From Pachyseris speciosa (lineage: Eukaryota > Cnidaria > Anthozoa > Scleractinia > Pachyseridae): 64,000 nt of DNA. The translations under genes and the position numbers were made by a program. Below the pieces are notes generated by a model. It was given only the letters and a program-made list of their open reading frames with translations. It did no database searches and was not told the origin of the DNA. The stretch covers positions 45,001-109,000 of the forward strand of contig JAEMWC010001102.1 of assembly GCA_016490735.1 (NCBI GenBank). The letters run 5' to 3'. Shown here one piece after another: positions 23,101 to 32,882 of the stretch (the stretch's first letter is position 1; each line of letters opens with the position of its first letter).

Positions 23101-25867
23101 ACACGAGGTTTAAACGGGGGAACTTTTCATATGTAAATTTATTCTCTCGCAGGAGCCTCCACTTCGTGCTAGATCCAGTTCACTACTGAGAATACAAATA
23201 TGGTCTATTCAAAGAACACTATTAATTCATTAGTTCGTTCTCGGTTCGTTCTTTCGTTCATTCGTTCATTCATTCAGGCCATTTCCTGAATGAAACTTAG
23301 AATTGATCTTCACTTATGAATCTGCAGGGGGAAACGTAACATGTACACAGTGTTAACAGAATCAATTGATAATGGACCCGCCCTGCTGGACACGGTTTTT
23401 GATTATCTAAGTGGCCCCAGCGTCGTGATACCAGTTTTCATAATAATGGCGTAAGTACCACTGACCTAGTGTCATTAGTTAACGCAGTTGGCGTTATGTA
23501 TTTCACCTCGAGACAAGTGACGTAAAATCTCCAAGGCCACGTTAAAGAACCGCCACAAGATGTGCTCACAGCGAACGAAGTCTACGGTTTTTGGCTCTGT
23601 CCTACCATAAATCTTTGGATTTGCCGGTGGAGGTTGGGCTATGAGCCAATCATCTGTCCCCGGAAAAGCCTTAGCTGGAGACTAACAGTCAAGTAGCTGT
23701 TGGAAGTTTGTTTATACTGGATCACAAAAGACTTAGACATGCTGAAAAAGTTCATTTCTGATAAATAGCTACTATTCGAGAACAAATGTGTGCCCGGCAA
23801 GTTAAATCACAGTATCTGCCTCTGGTCAAGTCCATAAATGGGTTATTGATATATATTGGCGAATTGTAGTTGAGGTACCAACAAAAAAAAAATGCCGTGA
23901 TGAAGGTGGGGAAACAGCTTCTCCTTTGAACATTAACTTGCGTCGGCCGTAAATGGGAAGGTCCCTCTCTTAAATCGCACTCTTAAATCCGAAAGGTAAA
24001 GCGAGGCATTGTCCAGTCACGACATTGATATGTGGACGAAGACGTTTCGTAACAATATAAAGAAACTGAACTTAGTTATCGGCTAGGCAAAAGAAAATAT
24101 GGAAGCTATTCAAAAGTTTTCCACCAAAATAATTAACTCCTCAGCAACAGTCATCGAAAACATGCATGTTATTTGTCACTGAGTTGTCTGCGTTTTAGTA
24201 GCGTACTTAACTGCTTAGACAAGAATGGCTCTGCTGGTTCAGCTAGTTCTTATTTACAACCTTTGTCAGTTAAACTATCAATTTACCTAAATCCCTGAAG
24301 TCGTTTGAATAGCACTGTTGTGTCATTCCCTTAGTGATGGTGTATTATTCTTTTGCCAGGATTGCAATCTACTATTACAGGTCCAAAGCAAGCTACTTTC
24401 AAAGTTCAAACCGAGAGCTGTTGCTGCAGTTACACCATGTGCGTAAACGTTTAAATGCCTTCTTCCTTTCTAAAAGGAATTTCTCCATAGATTATTTAAA
24501 ACACTTTAGACATGGCTAACTCTAGTAGCATTCAGCAATTGAGTGAGATTTTAACCTTGTAAATAACCTAACACAACTTACATACAGCATACAAACGGTG
24601 TCCATAAACGCCATCGGTTCTTTTCCCGAGCAGCAACTCGGATCTTCCTTGATGTTATTTGCTCATGAAATACTGATAGAATACCACATCTTTTTTCTTT
24701 CTTTCATTTTAGGAACGAACAGAAGACAGAAAGAAACTGTTTCGGACAGCTTCGGGTAAGCTCTTAACCCAAATGTTGAACGGCGAACATAATGGTCAGG
24801 CCCCCAGACTCGAGAACGAGGCTCCTGATACGAGGAACCACACCGTCTCTGACTTTAAAATTGGTGAAAGCTAAATCTTGCAAAAAGAACCAAACATCTC
24901 ATTTAGGCTACTAGAGTACTTTCTCCATGGGCTACAATAGAATGTTTTTACATGACGACATTGCGGCCATGTTGGTGTCCCAAAACAAAGAAACAGCGGC
25001 CTAAGCAAATACTTTCTTCTGTTTCGGTAAACCAATATGCCGGTAGTCACGTGAATAAAAAAAATGCTCTGTCGATAATGCTTTCTACTATCAACATCAC
25101 CAAATATTAAGTTATGACAGAAATCACAACTTTTTGGTGTTTCACTTACACTTACGAATGCGGCCAATGTCCTTTATTCACTTCCTTGTTTCTGTTTTGA
25201 CGTAGAACATGTAAAAAGAAAGACTGCAGACGAGGATAACTCCATTCGCCCTCGTGACCAACGAAAAACGTTTCCAGCGAGGAGAAATTCTCCTTCTCGC
25301 ACTGAAGAAACAACGAGCAATTCCAGGAGCAATGAGCGAACTTTCCGGGGAAGGGCAATGAGCGCAGCAGCTTTCGAGCAGCTGGTCAGCGGTGTTCCTC
25401 ACAAGAGACAAGTGAAGCAAGAAGACATGGTACCTATTGTAACATACGAAGGAGCTGAAGATACAAAGACTTGTGCAGAAAAAGCGACAAGTTCTTATTC
25501 CCACTGCGAGGTAAACGTGATTGTTCACAAGACCAGTAGCTCGAGTTCATCCACTTGCTCGAGTGTGCGATCGTTTCAACAGCGGAAACGCATAGGAAGA
25601 CACACATACGGGGCACCTCGTGACTATGTTTCTTTGTGTAAAAACGATCAAATTGAAGCGAAAAACGACGGACAAGACGATTTTGTGTCAAAGGGAAGTG
25701 CGGACATGAAGATTTCTGCAAACAAAACAAAAGTAGATGGCATAGAAACAGTAGAGCTCCTGGTTCTAGAAAACGTTGAAGGTGCAAGTGAAGGCGAACA
25801 AGGAAAGGAGACTACACAAGATACAAAGAAACTAGGAGGCTCTTTGGCAGATATGTTTGATACCTAG
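16654..25867 (+). CDS. TMC: TMC (transmembrane channel-like) protein, 3' twelve exons
   Basis: Exons: 16654-16801, 17653-17762, 18144-18210, 18522-18615, 19614-19777, 20595-20662, 21662-21862, 22807-22839, 23328-23450, 24360-24438, 24713-24755, 25206-25867. All introns are GT-AG and phases close without a stop over 596 residues. TMC proteins are multi-pass membrane proteins; TMC1/2 form the pore of hair-cell mechanotransduction channels. Seen here: membrane segment RVLANVLVLGVLSASAYLIY (residues 7-26), VCPLFFKLLATMEQY, FLYLGNMYVL, a Ser/Asn-rich loop with N-glycosylation sites (109-140), the family signature CWETTVGQE (143-151), SPGLIMLNILKLVIIMYFRS, then IEPSKWCGPFR (285-295) and VVIPVFIIMAIAIYYYR. 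The 219-residue last exon is a hydrophilic Ser/Lys-rich tail with an SSSSSS run. The N-terminal exons, including the first membrane segments, were not found; two tRNA-repeat blocks and a LINE lie upstream. Introns carry a Harbinger-like MITE, a hairpin and a poly(A). Confidence 0.93.
17139..17179 (+). repeat. Poly(A) run in TMC intron
   Basis: About 40 consecutive A residues interrupt the intron between the first two recognised TMC exons. The AAACTAAACTTAGACTAAATT sequence before it has no recognised parent element. It may be the tail of a retrotransposed fragment. Confidence 0.8.
18728..19149. mobile_element. PIF/Harbinger-like MITE in TMC intron
   Basis: Terminal inverted repeat AGGCCATGTTACACGAGG on the left and its complement at the right, flanked on both sides by TTA (18725-18727 and 19150-19152), the 3-bp duplication typical of Harbinger. 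The interior is built from repeated TTGCGAGTTGCGAGAAAA-like words in both orientations. No transposase frame. Confidence 0.82.
19277..19382. mobile_element. Short hairpin MITE in TMC intron
   Basis: Arms of about 30 bases, containing ATTCGCTCTCGATTTCT and its complement, enclose a 40-base centre that has a second inverted pair (GATAGCTGAT/ATCAGCTATC). Confidence 0.7.
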
Positions 25868-26321
25868 GTATCAGGGTTGCGAATTTCTATTCTTTCTATT
25901 ACATTGACAGGTCAAGCTGTTGCCTCTGGAGAACAATGAAACCTAGTCTGAGACTGTATTTTCTAACTTACGTACCGATCGAGTTACGAGATTCTAAAGG
26001 GATTCCAAAGACGTTGTCCTTTGTTTTGGCCGCCTTAAGTGTAAAATTGTTCCGCAATTTTTAAAGGGAGAACTACTGAATGTTGAGCTATTACTTGAAG
26101 TTAATATGAACAAGTTTTACACGCAGCACTTGAAAAAAGAATCGACACAGACAAAGTGATGCACGCATTTGTGTCTAAACATTTCATGAATGTAAAAACA
26201 ACGCCCTGTTATTGTTATCTGAGCTACTATATAGATCTAATTATATACACCAATTTATATTGATCTTTATAGTAATGGGAGCATATCATACGCCAGAGGA
26301 AAATAAATATACTCTTGAAGT
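25868..26321. other. 3' flank of the TMC gene
   Basis: AT-rich sequence after the TMC stop codon. A canonical AATAAA lies at 26302-26307, and several weaker A-rich sites precede it. It probably holds the 3' untranslated region; no other feature was seen. Confidence 0.4.
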
Positions 26322-26545
26322 GAGGAACTGCGTAAATGGCTTAGTGAAAAGGTCAAAAACCTAATAATAAAGAACATTAAACTAAACCAGAGCGAACTAC
26401 AGGTCAAACTAAAACAAGTCAAATTCATGGGCCACATCATAACTGATCAAGGAACGCAAGCAGACCCACACAAGATAGAAGCAATCACGGTAATGGCCCC
26501 ACCCCGAAACAAAGCAGGCGTACAGAGATTCGTGGGGAGTAAATA
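26322..26545 (+). mobile_element. Ty3/gypsy polymerase fragment (RT to RNase H junction)
   Basis: A continuous frame shows NIKLNQSELQVKLKQVKFMGH, then TDQGTQADPHKIEAI, then VQRFVG, and stops. This is the conserved C-terminal part of the reverse transcriptase of Ty3/gypsy-like elements. It is on the opposite strand to the larger gypsy remnant at 29640-32520 and is an isolated piece without LTRs. Confidence 0.82.
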
Positions 26546-27075
26546 ATGCGAAGATGGAGCAGGGCCCTCAAGAAGGCAAAAGCGCCATGGGGAGGGGGTT
26601 GGGCTCTCAATTCGCAGAATAATTTCTCCACTGGTCTACAGTTTCTGGAAAGACTTTGCTGGAATGTCAGCATTGGAATGTTGACTGCCTAATTTTCATG
26701 TTTTAACGACATTGTAGTTACAAATAAAGCGGAGTTCTCTGCACCAGAAAGGAAAATGATAAACGAAACAATCACGTTATGCAAGCTTGTCTTGGTAATC
26801 CAGCAACAAGTGCAACTGCGAAAGATCGTTGTCTACCGCGTGCCCGAAGACTGAAAACATGGCTTCGCTCAACAATGATGTAAGAGATATTCAACAACCT
26901 CACAATATTAAAGCAGACTAGTGCCTGGTTTTCTCTTGTTTTTTTGTGGTGCAATTAGAGCCATACGCGCTACACCTTAGCGTGTTTTCGTCAAAAGAAA
27001 CAGTACGAATTGTTGGAAAACTCGTCAACGGCGAGCCATAAAACGTCATCAATCATCTCCGTTGCGCATTCCAAG
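26546..27075. other. Non-coding stretch between gypsy fragment and candidate exon
   Basis: No recognisable gene or terminal repeats. The last 100 bases are relatively CpG-rich and could be the proximal promoter of the candidate exon at 27076. Confidence 0.3.
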
Positions 27076-27204
27076 ATGGCGGCCACCGGTGAACTCGCAA
27101 GGCTAAAAGCGCGAAATTTGAAGTCAATTTTCGGGAAAATGGTTACGATCGATAAGATTTTACATATTTATCTGGATTCTGTGAGAGGTTTGGAGCAATT
27201 TGAG
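27076..27204 (+). CDS. Candidate first coding exon, unknown product
   Basis: The start context is CCAAGATGGCGGCCACC. It is both a good translation start and a match to the AAGATGGCGGC motif bound by YY1 in animal promoters. The frame gives 43 codons (MAATGELARLKARNLKSIFG, then a short amphipathic stretch ending GLEQFE) and meets a GTATGA donor at 27205 in phase 0. I do not recognise the protein. No following exon was identified, and the opposite strand downstream holds the truncated sulfotransferase copy. It could be a real gene start, or a decayed promoter fragment. Confidence 0.3.
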
Positions 27205-27352
27205 GTATGAATGTCATAACACCAATTGGTTCCCTTTAAGAAAACTATGATGGGGCACGGGGATCCGTTCCGGCTTACCTCATCCTCTCTTGACTAACCA
27301 CATCAAGTAGTTTTCCAACTTCTTCAGGCATATCTATCTCATAGATGCTTAC

Positions 27353-27900
27353 CAGTTTGACAATCGAAGCCACTGAGGAGTCACCCAACCACACTGCAAA
27401 CAGGGAAAAATGATGCTTGTTGATTTTTTTTATACTTTTTAAGAATAAGGTGACTTAATTTTCAATGGTGGTAACATAGTGTACCTCTGTGTGGACAAGA
27501 CTAACTGGAACATGTTAATGTCTAAAATGCTGCTCTACACAGACTGAGGCAGCCCCGTTCAAAGGGGCCTCAGTGAGGTTCAGAGTGTACCCTTTGAGCG
27601 ATCGAGATCTGGAACCTAAATACGTTTTATGGAGCAAAACGCAAATTGTTATTGTTGATATTTTTGCTCAGAAACTTTTACAAGTTACTATCAATATCAC
27701 TGATATACAGTGAAAAATTCATTATGTTTAAGCGTATGTGTATGCATGGATGGGTCGATGGATGCGCCAAAAATTGTAATAAAATCTTGTCACCTGGACT
27801 TACATTTATCGGTTTCCGTCGAAGAGAGCTGCAACCAAATATCAACTACGGCTAACAAAAGCGAAGCCAATAAGAGCTGAATACGACGTTTCCACCGCAT
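27353..27900 (-). pseudogene. Truncated carbohydrate sulfotransferase paralogue (exons 1-2 only)
   Basis: Exon 1 (27900-27804) encodes [18 protein letters not shown] and on to TETDK. That is a cytosolic basic stretch plus signal anchor, 97 nt, ending in phase 1 at GTAAGT. Exon 2 (27393-27353), 41 nt, encodes LWLGDSSVASIVKL with TGCAG acceptor and GTAAGC donor. Lengths and phases match exons 1-2 of the complete gene at 49782-51523 (one codon shorter in exon 1), and 5' flanking sequence to about 28370 is also shared. No exon with the PAPS-binding motifs was found to the left on the minus strand; a gypsy fragment occupies 26322-26545. Either the last exon is lost or this stub splices to something not recognised. 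Confidence 0.78.
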
Positions 27901-28199
27901 GTTATTATAATGCTTTGCAGGCACAACACTACAAAGTGACTAACAGTGACAGTTGAGAGCCCTCCAATGGCGAAAAGCATATTCCTTTCACTTGCAAACT
28001 TATGAAAAAGCAACAAAAGGAAGACGAGAATTAGGATATGCTGGATGCTACCTGGGACAACACACCTTATTGAAAGCGTAATGCAAACGTTGATACTGAA
28101 CCTAAAAGAAAAGAATCTGGAGAAAAAATGCTTTTTCCGTTAAACAATAAGCCTTACCCGGTTTCGGCCGACGCGTCTACATGCCAGTTGCATTACTAC

Positions 28200-28300
28200 T
28201 AGCCTGTTCCAGGCTCCCAGACATTTGGGGCGAACGCGCGAGAACGAGTCTCCGCGCGATTTTCGTCCCTCGTTCTTCGCTGGGAGCCTGGAATAGGCTA
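28200..28300. mobile_element. Hairpin MITE, 101 bp, 9-bp target duplication
   Basis: Arms TAGCCTGTTCCAGGCTCCCA and TGGGAGCCTGGAATAGGCTA are complementary, with a GC-rich centre. CATTACTAC is repeated directly at 28191-28199 and 28301-28309. It sits in the duplicated 5' flank of the sulfotransferase stub and is absent from the same flank of the complete gene (around 52740). Confidence 0.85.
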
Positions 28301-28414
28301 CATTACTACCATCGATACAATCATAAGAGAGCTGTGTATTATGAATCAACCGTTTTAGTAACATTACCAGAAGGACCGTACCAAATGTTTCTCAGATCTC
28401 ATTGGCGACCGCCG

Positions 28415-28806
28415 ACCGGCGACCGGTTAGCTAAGTGGTAGAGCACCGGACTAGCGTGCGGGAGGTCGGTGGTTCAAACCCCGGTCGGACCAACACTCAG
28501 GGTCTTTAAATAATTGAGGAGATAGTGCTGCCTTTGTAATTACATCTGCAAATGGTTAGACTTTCTAGTCTTCTCGGATAAGGACGATAAACCGTAGGCC
28601 CCGTCTCACAACTCTTCATAATTGATTCTGTGGGACGTAAAAGAACCCACACACCGTTCGAAAAGAGTAGGGGACGTAGTTCCCGGTGTGATGGTCTATC
28701 TCTCATCTGATGATGTTCTTTAAAGGCCGTAAGTTAGATAACTCATTGGGTTAATTACGTCACCTTCATTAAATAAAGAATATTGTATTGTATTGTATTG
28801 TATTGG
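28415..28806 (+). mobile_element. tRNA-Ala-derived SINE with (TATTG)n tail
   Basis: The head at about 28422-28491 is tRNA-like: A box TTAGCTAAGTGGTAGAGC, anticodon loop CTAGCGT (AGC, alanine) and B box GGTTCAAACCC. The body holds GTGGGACGTAAAAGAACCCA and AAAAGAGTAGGGGACGTAGT, which recur at 46740-46800. The end is AATATTG followed by four TATTG units. This is a complete-looking SINE: Pol III head, core, and a microsatellite tail. Confidence 0.85.
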
Positions 28807-29639
28807 TAGGAGAAGAAAACTAATACTAAAAAATAATTAACTAATTGATAAAAGCACTCGATAGTAGAAACTGTGGGGAATTTTAAAGTCGACCCGCCGC
28901 TATTTGAAGAGCAAAAAAACTTTAGATTTTCTTCGTGCGTAGAAATCCGCCGCTTCGTCTCTGTACATGTTCAAAGTAATCATTTGAACACAAATAGTGG
29001 GGCTATGAGAACCAAAATACAAATATTATGCTATTTGAGCTCAAATGATCATGATAAAAAGTTTAAAAGCAGCATTTAGCGTTCTCCTGGTCTTAAAAAA
29101 ATCCATTTAAGTCTGTGGCTGGCCTTAGTTTGTGAGCGGAAAATTACAGCATGTGTTTCGTCGGTGTTTCGTTGATTTTAAGACCTCTATGCCCTCTTTT
29201 CTGACCGCCGATTATTCTTTATGATTATATAATCTTTAAAAGGAAAACATCAGGGAAAACGTATGACGGCTTCTCGCCCTCAATTTACACTACGAGGAGA
29301 AAGCTTGCAAATGAGCTATTTTCGTTCATCTGATTCCTATTTACATTTAAATTTAAATGAAATATTCTAAGAAGCAGAAAATGAGCTTTCTGCTGTATGC
29401 TTAACTGCTCCTCTCTTTCATTGCTATGAGCAGCTGAAATAGCTTAGTCTTGGTGAAGAGTTATTGGAGCGACTCTCTGTAACGGCGACCGAGTGGGATG
29501 GGAAAAATGTGGCGGGCAAGAGTTTGGAAAATGGACTCCTTGATATTTCCTCCAGAGGTAACCTTTGGTATGTTAAGAATCGTGATATAAGTTTTAGGTT
29601 CAACTAAGAGTCAAAATTACAATTTCAAATTACGTCCTA
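28807..29639. other. Non-coding stretch, nothing recognised
   Basis: No domain-bearing frame, tRNA or inverted termini were seen. Confidence 0.3.
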
Positions 29640-30690
29640 AAATGGCCGTTTGCCCCCACAAAGGACTGGATCTACCCACAATTCACCAGGAACTGATCAT
29701 TAGGAAAACGGTGTATTTAGGTAGCTCTTTTGCCCCTTTGTTGTAGCAGTGTACATGTTCTTGATCTGCCTTTCTTTCTTTCAGTTTTTTTTCAGTTCCT
29801 TCCACAATCTTGGGTTGGAGCAATGGTCCAGCTGTGGGTAAAAGTGTCTTTTTGCGTATTCCAAACAACCTTTGAGCTGGTCATGTTCCAATACTGGTTG
29901 ATGGCGTGTTACGCCAGTCAAGAATGGCTAGATATGGATCTTGACCACTGGCCTTTGCCTTGGTGAGTAATCTCTTGGCTGACTTGACGGCATTTTCTAT
30001 CTTCCCATTGGACTGGGTATAATACGGGGATGACGTCTGGTGGTCAAACTGCTAGGCTGCTCCAAATTCCTTGAACTCTCTGGCCTGGACGCAAACTGTT
30101 TTAGCTTCTGCTTTAGCCTACTGTTTTTCAGTAGGGGTGGGCATCTCCAAAATGGCCTTAACTTTATTTGGATCTGGTTTAAAACCATCTGAGGTCAGTA
30201 AGTGGCCATTGTACGGTACGTCTTGCTTTCACAACTATACAGCTTCTTAGGGTTGAGCTTAATATTCTTCTCACGCATCTCTCGCGGAATGCAATTAAGT
30301 TCCTGTCATGATCTTCAAATGCACTTTCATAGGTATCACCTTCACCCACGCACAAAATGTCATCGACGATGTCTTCAATACCATTGAGATTCTGGAGACT
30401 TTCATGAATTCGTCGCTGGTACTCTTCTGCCGCTGTCTTGATACCAAACGGAAGGCGGAGCCAACGGTAGCGACCGAATGACGTATTGAAGGTCGTGAGA
30501 TACGACGACTCGTTGTCTAGCTGTACTTGCCAAAACTCATTCTTGGCATCCAAAACAGAGAATACTCTGGTCTTGCTTAACCTGGTTGCCACTTCTTCAA
30601 TTGTTGGGAGTGGATAATGAGCTCTCTGGAGTGCCTTGTTTAAATCTTGTAGGTCAATACATATTGTAAGCTTGTTTGGCTTGTTGACTA

Positions 30691-31679
30691 CAGTCGAACC
30701 CCTATTAAGCGGCCACCCTCGGGGAAATGGAAAGTGGCCGCTTAATAGGGGTTGGCTGCTCAATAGGGGTTCGTAAGGAATTGGTCTGAAACTTGCGTAA
30801 AACGTAAGTTTTGACAGCTCCGCATTAATTGAGGTGGAGCTGTCAAAACTTGACATGTTCACGCTCTTGGGGCCTGTTCACATGGCGGTGGGGGACCCCG
30901 GGAAGGTGAGGTACCCCACCTACCCGTGGTAAAAAAAAAGCTGGCCTTCACATGCAACCCCGAGGCGCTGGGGTGAGGTTTAAAATGCTATCGCGTGGTC
31001 GCTAAGTACGTATATCAACAAAGGATTCAGAGACAATTGCCCGGATGAATATTACCCCACCCCACCTCCAGCATTCACATGGAGAAAACTTACCTTGGTG
31101 TGGTACGCCACTTCACATGTGAACGCGATCGAGAAATAAAGAGAGATTGTAAGGAGAGATTGGTAACCCCACCGAGGCTTGGTACCTCACCTTCGCGGGA
31201 TCCCCCACCTCCATGTGAACAGGCCCTAAATTAGTTAAAAAACGCGAATGTTTGTCTAGACAAACTTGAATGTTTTTTGAGCGTGTAACAACGCGGAAAA
31301 AAGTTGGCCGTTCACGGTAGCTCGAAAATGGTAGTAAATTTTGATTATGTATTCGGTCGGTTTCTAAAATAAACATGTCACCGTGTAAAGAGAATAATAA
31401 ACATGTGTTTAGATGTATTTACTTATTACTTATTTACTTTCTATTTCGGATTCTTATCTGTCATCGCCTTATCAAAAACAAAGCCAAACCCCACGTATTT
31501 AATTTTGGGTGGCCGCTTAATAGGGGTAAAAAACAATAGAAAACCTTCATCAGGACGACCAAATGGTGGCCGCAGTCGCTTAATAGGGGTTTTATTTATA
31601 GTATTTAACTGAAAATAATTTCGGGACTTAAATAACTGGCCGCTTGATAAGGGGTGGCCGCTTAATAGGGGTTCGACTG
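30691..31679. mobile_element. pogo/Tigger-like non-autonomous element, 989 bp, inside gypsy RT
   Basis: Inverted ends CAGTCGAACCCCTATTAAGC and its complement; further copies of the word CTTAATAGGGGT lie inside. The left flank is TA (30689-30690), the right flank TT (one mutated base of the expected TA). It separates the gypsy codons TKWVSSLV and VNKPNKL. No transposase frame. CAGTNGAACC ends with TA targets fit the pogo/Tigger branch of Tc1/mariner. Confidence 0.8.
30869..31226. mobile_element. Nested MITE with GGGCCTGTTCACATGG ends
   Basis: The left end GGGGCCTGTTCACATGGCGG and the right end CCTCCATGTGAACAGGCCC are inverted copies. Subterminal GGTGAGGTACCCCACC and GGTACCTCACCTTCGC also mirror each other. 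It lies wholly inside the pogo-like element, so it is younger. The target duplication is not clear. Confidence 0.7.
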
Positions 31680-31729
31680 TTGTACCAAACTGGACACCCA
31701 CTTGGTAGGCTCTGTAATTTAAATGATAA

Positions 31730-31755
31730 TCTCCTCACCGAGCGCGACTACCTTG

Positions 31756-31810
<55 letters not shown>

Positions 31811-32095
31811 TATCATCATTTATTTGCCTATTTTTTCTAATATATTAAGAATTTCTAAGAAGTACAATATGTGGGAAGGTGACCTCTAGAAACCACCAGG
31901 CTTTTAGTTGAGGCCACCTTGTGCATACGTACAATATGTTTACATAGATAGTGCGCAAGTAGTGTGCGGCCTAGCCAATTCAGCAATTATTTTACTAAAA
32001 ATTGTAGCAGTTTCTTCTTAAAGTTAGGAAAACTTGATAGAGAAGTGATTGCAACAGGGAGGGAATTCCAGATCTTTGGACCTTGGTAAAGAAAT
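31730..32095 (-). mobile_element. LINE 3' end inserted in gypsy element
   Basis: On the minus strand, 32095-32020 shows QGPKIWNSLP and a CNHFSIKFS-like end in another frame. About 200 bp of 3' sequence follows, related to 8518-8700, and ends in a (GAT)n run at 31819-31757. It breaks the gypsy frame after KEELDKK. Confidence 0.75.
31757..31819. repeat. (ATC)n microsatellite
   Basis: About twenty ATC units, the 3' tail of the inserted LINE fragment when read on the minus strand. Confidence 0.92.
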
Positions 32096-32525
32096 GTGAA
32101 TTTTTTTGTCTAGTTCTTCTTTCAAAGGGTCTCTCAGGGCTAGAGGGACCTTTGTAGGAGGGTGAACTATTGGTCTGACGGTTTCATCGATTTCCAGGTG
32201 ACATAGATCTTCTATGCACCTAAGGCCTTCAAATACATCACAGTATTCCTTCAGAATTCGCTCTTGTGTCAGAACAATATGTTTGGGCAGGGACTTGTCA
32301 TTTACAGAGTTCACTGTTTCTGAGTTAGTATTAACTCTAATATTAATCTTGAAATTCACAATTGTTGGCCATATTTCGTAGAAAAGTGATGGTAAAAGAT
32401 GAATGAGTTTGCGGAATGGCAGGTGGCATGACTTGCGGAATGGCATAATTATGCGTAATGTAATATATGCAGAATGACCTGAAGAAATTAATTCAACCGA
32501 AAGCGCGCCCTTTCTGTAGTTAATA

Positions 32526-32864
32526 GGGAGCTTTAGCAACGACGACGGCGACGGCAACGAAAACTTCACTTCAAAATAGAACTTCTCGTTTTTGTAACGC
32601 TTTCGCTATTATTCCAATTTGTTTAACTTGGAAAATACTGGCGAACTATTCAGGGACTAAATTGTTATGAACGCCGTTAAAGTCTCACGCTCCCGTTCTC
32701 GAGAAAACCTAAAATTTGGTCATTTCGCGTTGTTGTTTTGCAGAGGACGGGAAAGAAATGTACCAAAATGTAAAACGCACGTGCAGAGCCATTGTTTTTG
32801 CTCATTAAGGCTATTGTTTTGTGGCGTTCTCGTTGCCGTTGCCGTCGTCGTTGCTAAAGCTCCC
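32526..32864. mobile_element. MITE with GGGAGCTTTAGCAACGACGA ends, 339 bp
   Basis: Left arm GGGAGCTTTAGCAACGACGA continues through CGGCGACGGCAACGAAAAC; the right arm is its near-perfect complement. Arms are about 39 bp. It is followed by two extra AGCTCCCAAAT words in tandem (32859-32886). Confidence 0.82.
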
Positions 32865-32882
32865 AAATAGCTCCCAAATAGC

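Larger units (their letters stand above)
29640..32520 (-). mobile_element. Ty3/gypsy retrotransposon remnant, interrupted and internally deleted
   Basis: On the minus strand, about 32320-32095 encodes the region before the RT core (EYCDVFEGLRCIEDL, then KVPLALRDPLKEELDKK). 31730-31690 carries TKWVSSLV. 30690-30130 carries the RT core: NKPNKLTICIDLQDLNKAL, RLPFGIKTAAEEYQR, DIVDDILCVGEG. At about 30115 the frame jumps from the RT end (AILEMPTP) directly into the end of the integrase core (SSPYYTQSNGKIENAVKSA, DWRNTP). 29868-29683 is the integrase C-terminal region (KTLLPTAGPLLQPK, KGAKELP). RNase H and most of integrase are therefore deleted. Two insertions (30691-31679 and about 31730-32095) split the coding region. 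No LTRs were seen. Stops and frame shifts show that it is dead. Confidence 0.88.

Noticed and set aside
29730..29966. A 78-codon hydrophobic plus-strand frame with a GTGAGT donor that looked like a membrane-protein exon
   Set aside because: It is exactly antisense to the integrase C-terminal part of the gypsy remnant (KTLLPTAGPLL, DWRNTP), which explains the open frame.
31644..31889. Frame with a poly-isoleucine run
   Set aside because: Translation of the (ATC)n tail of the inserted LINE fragment.
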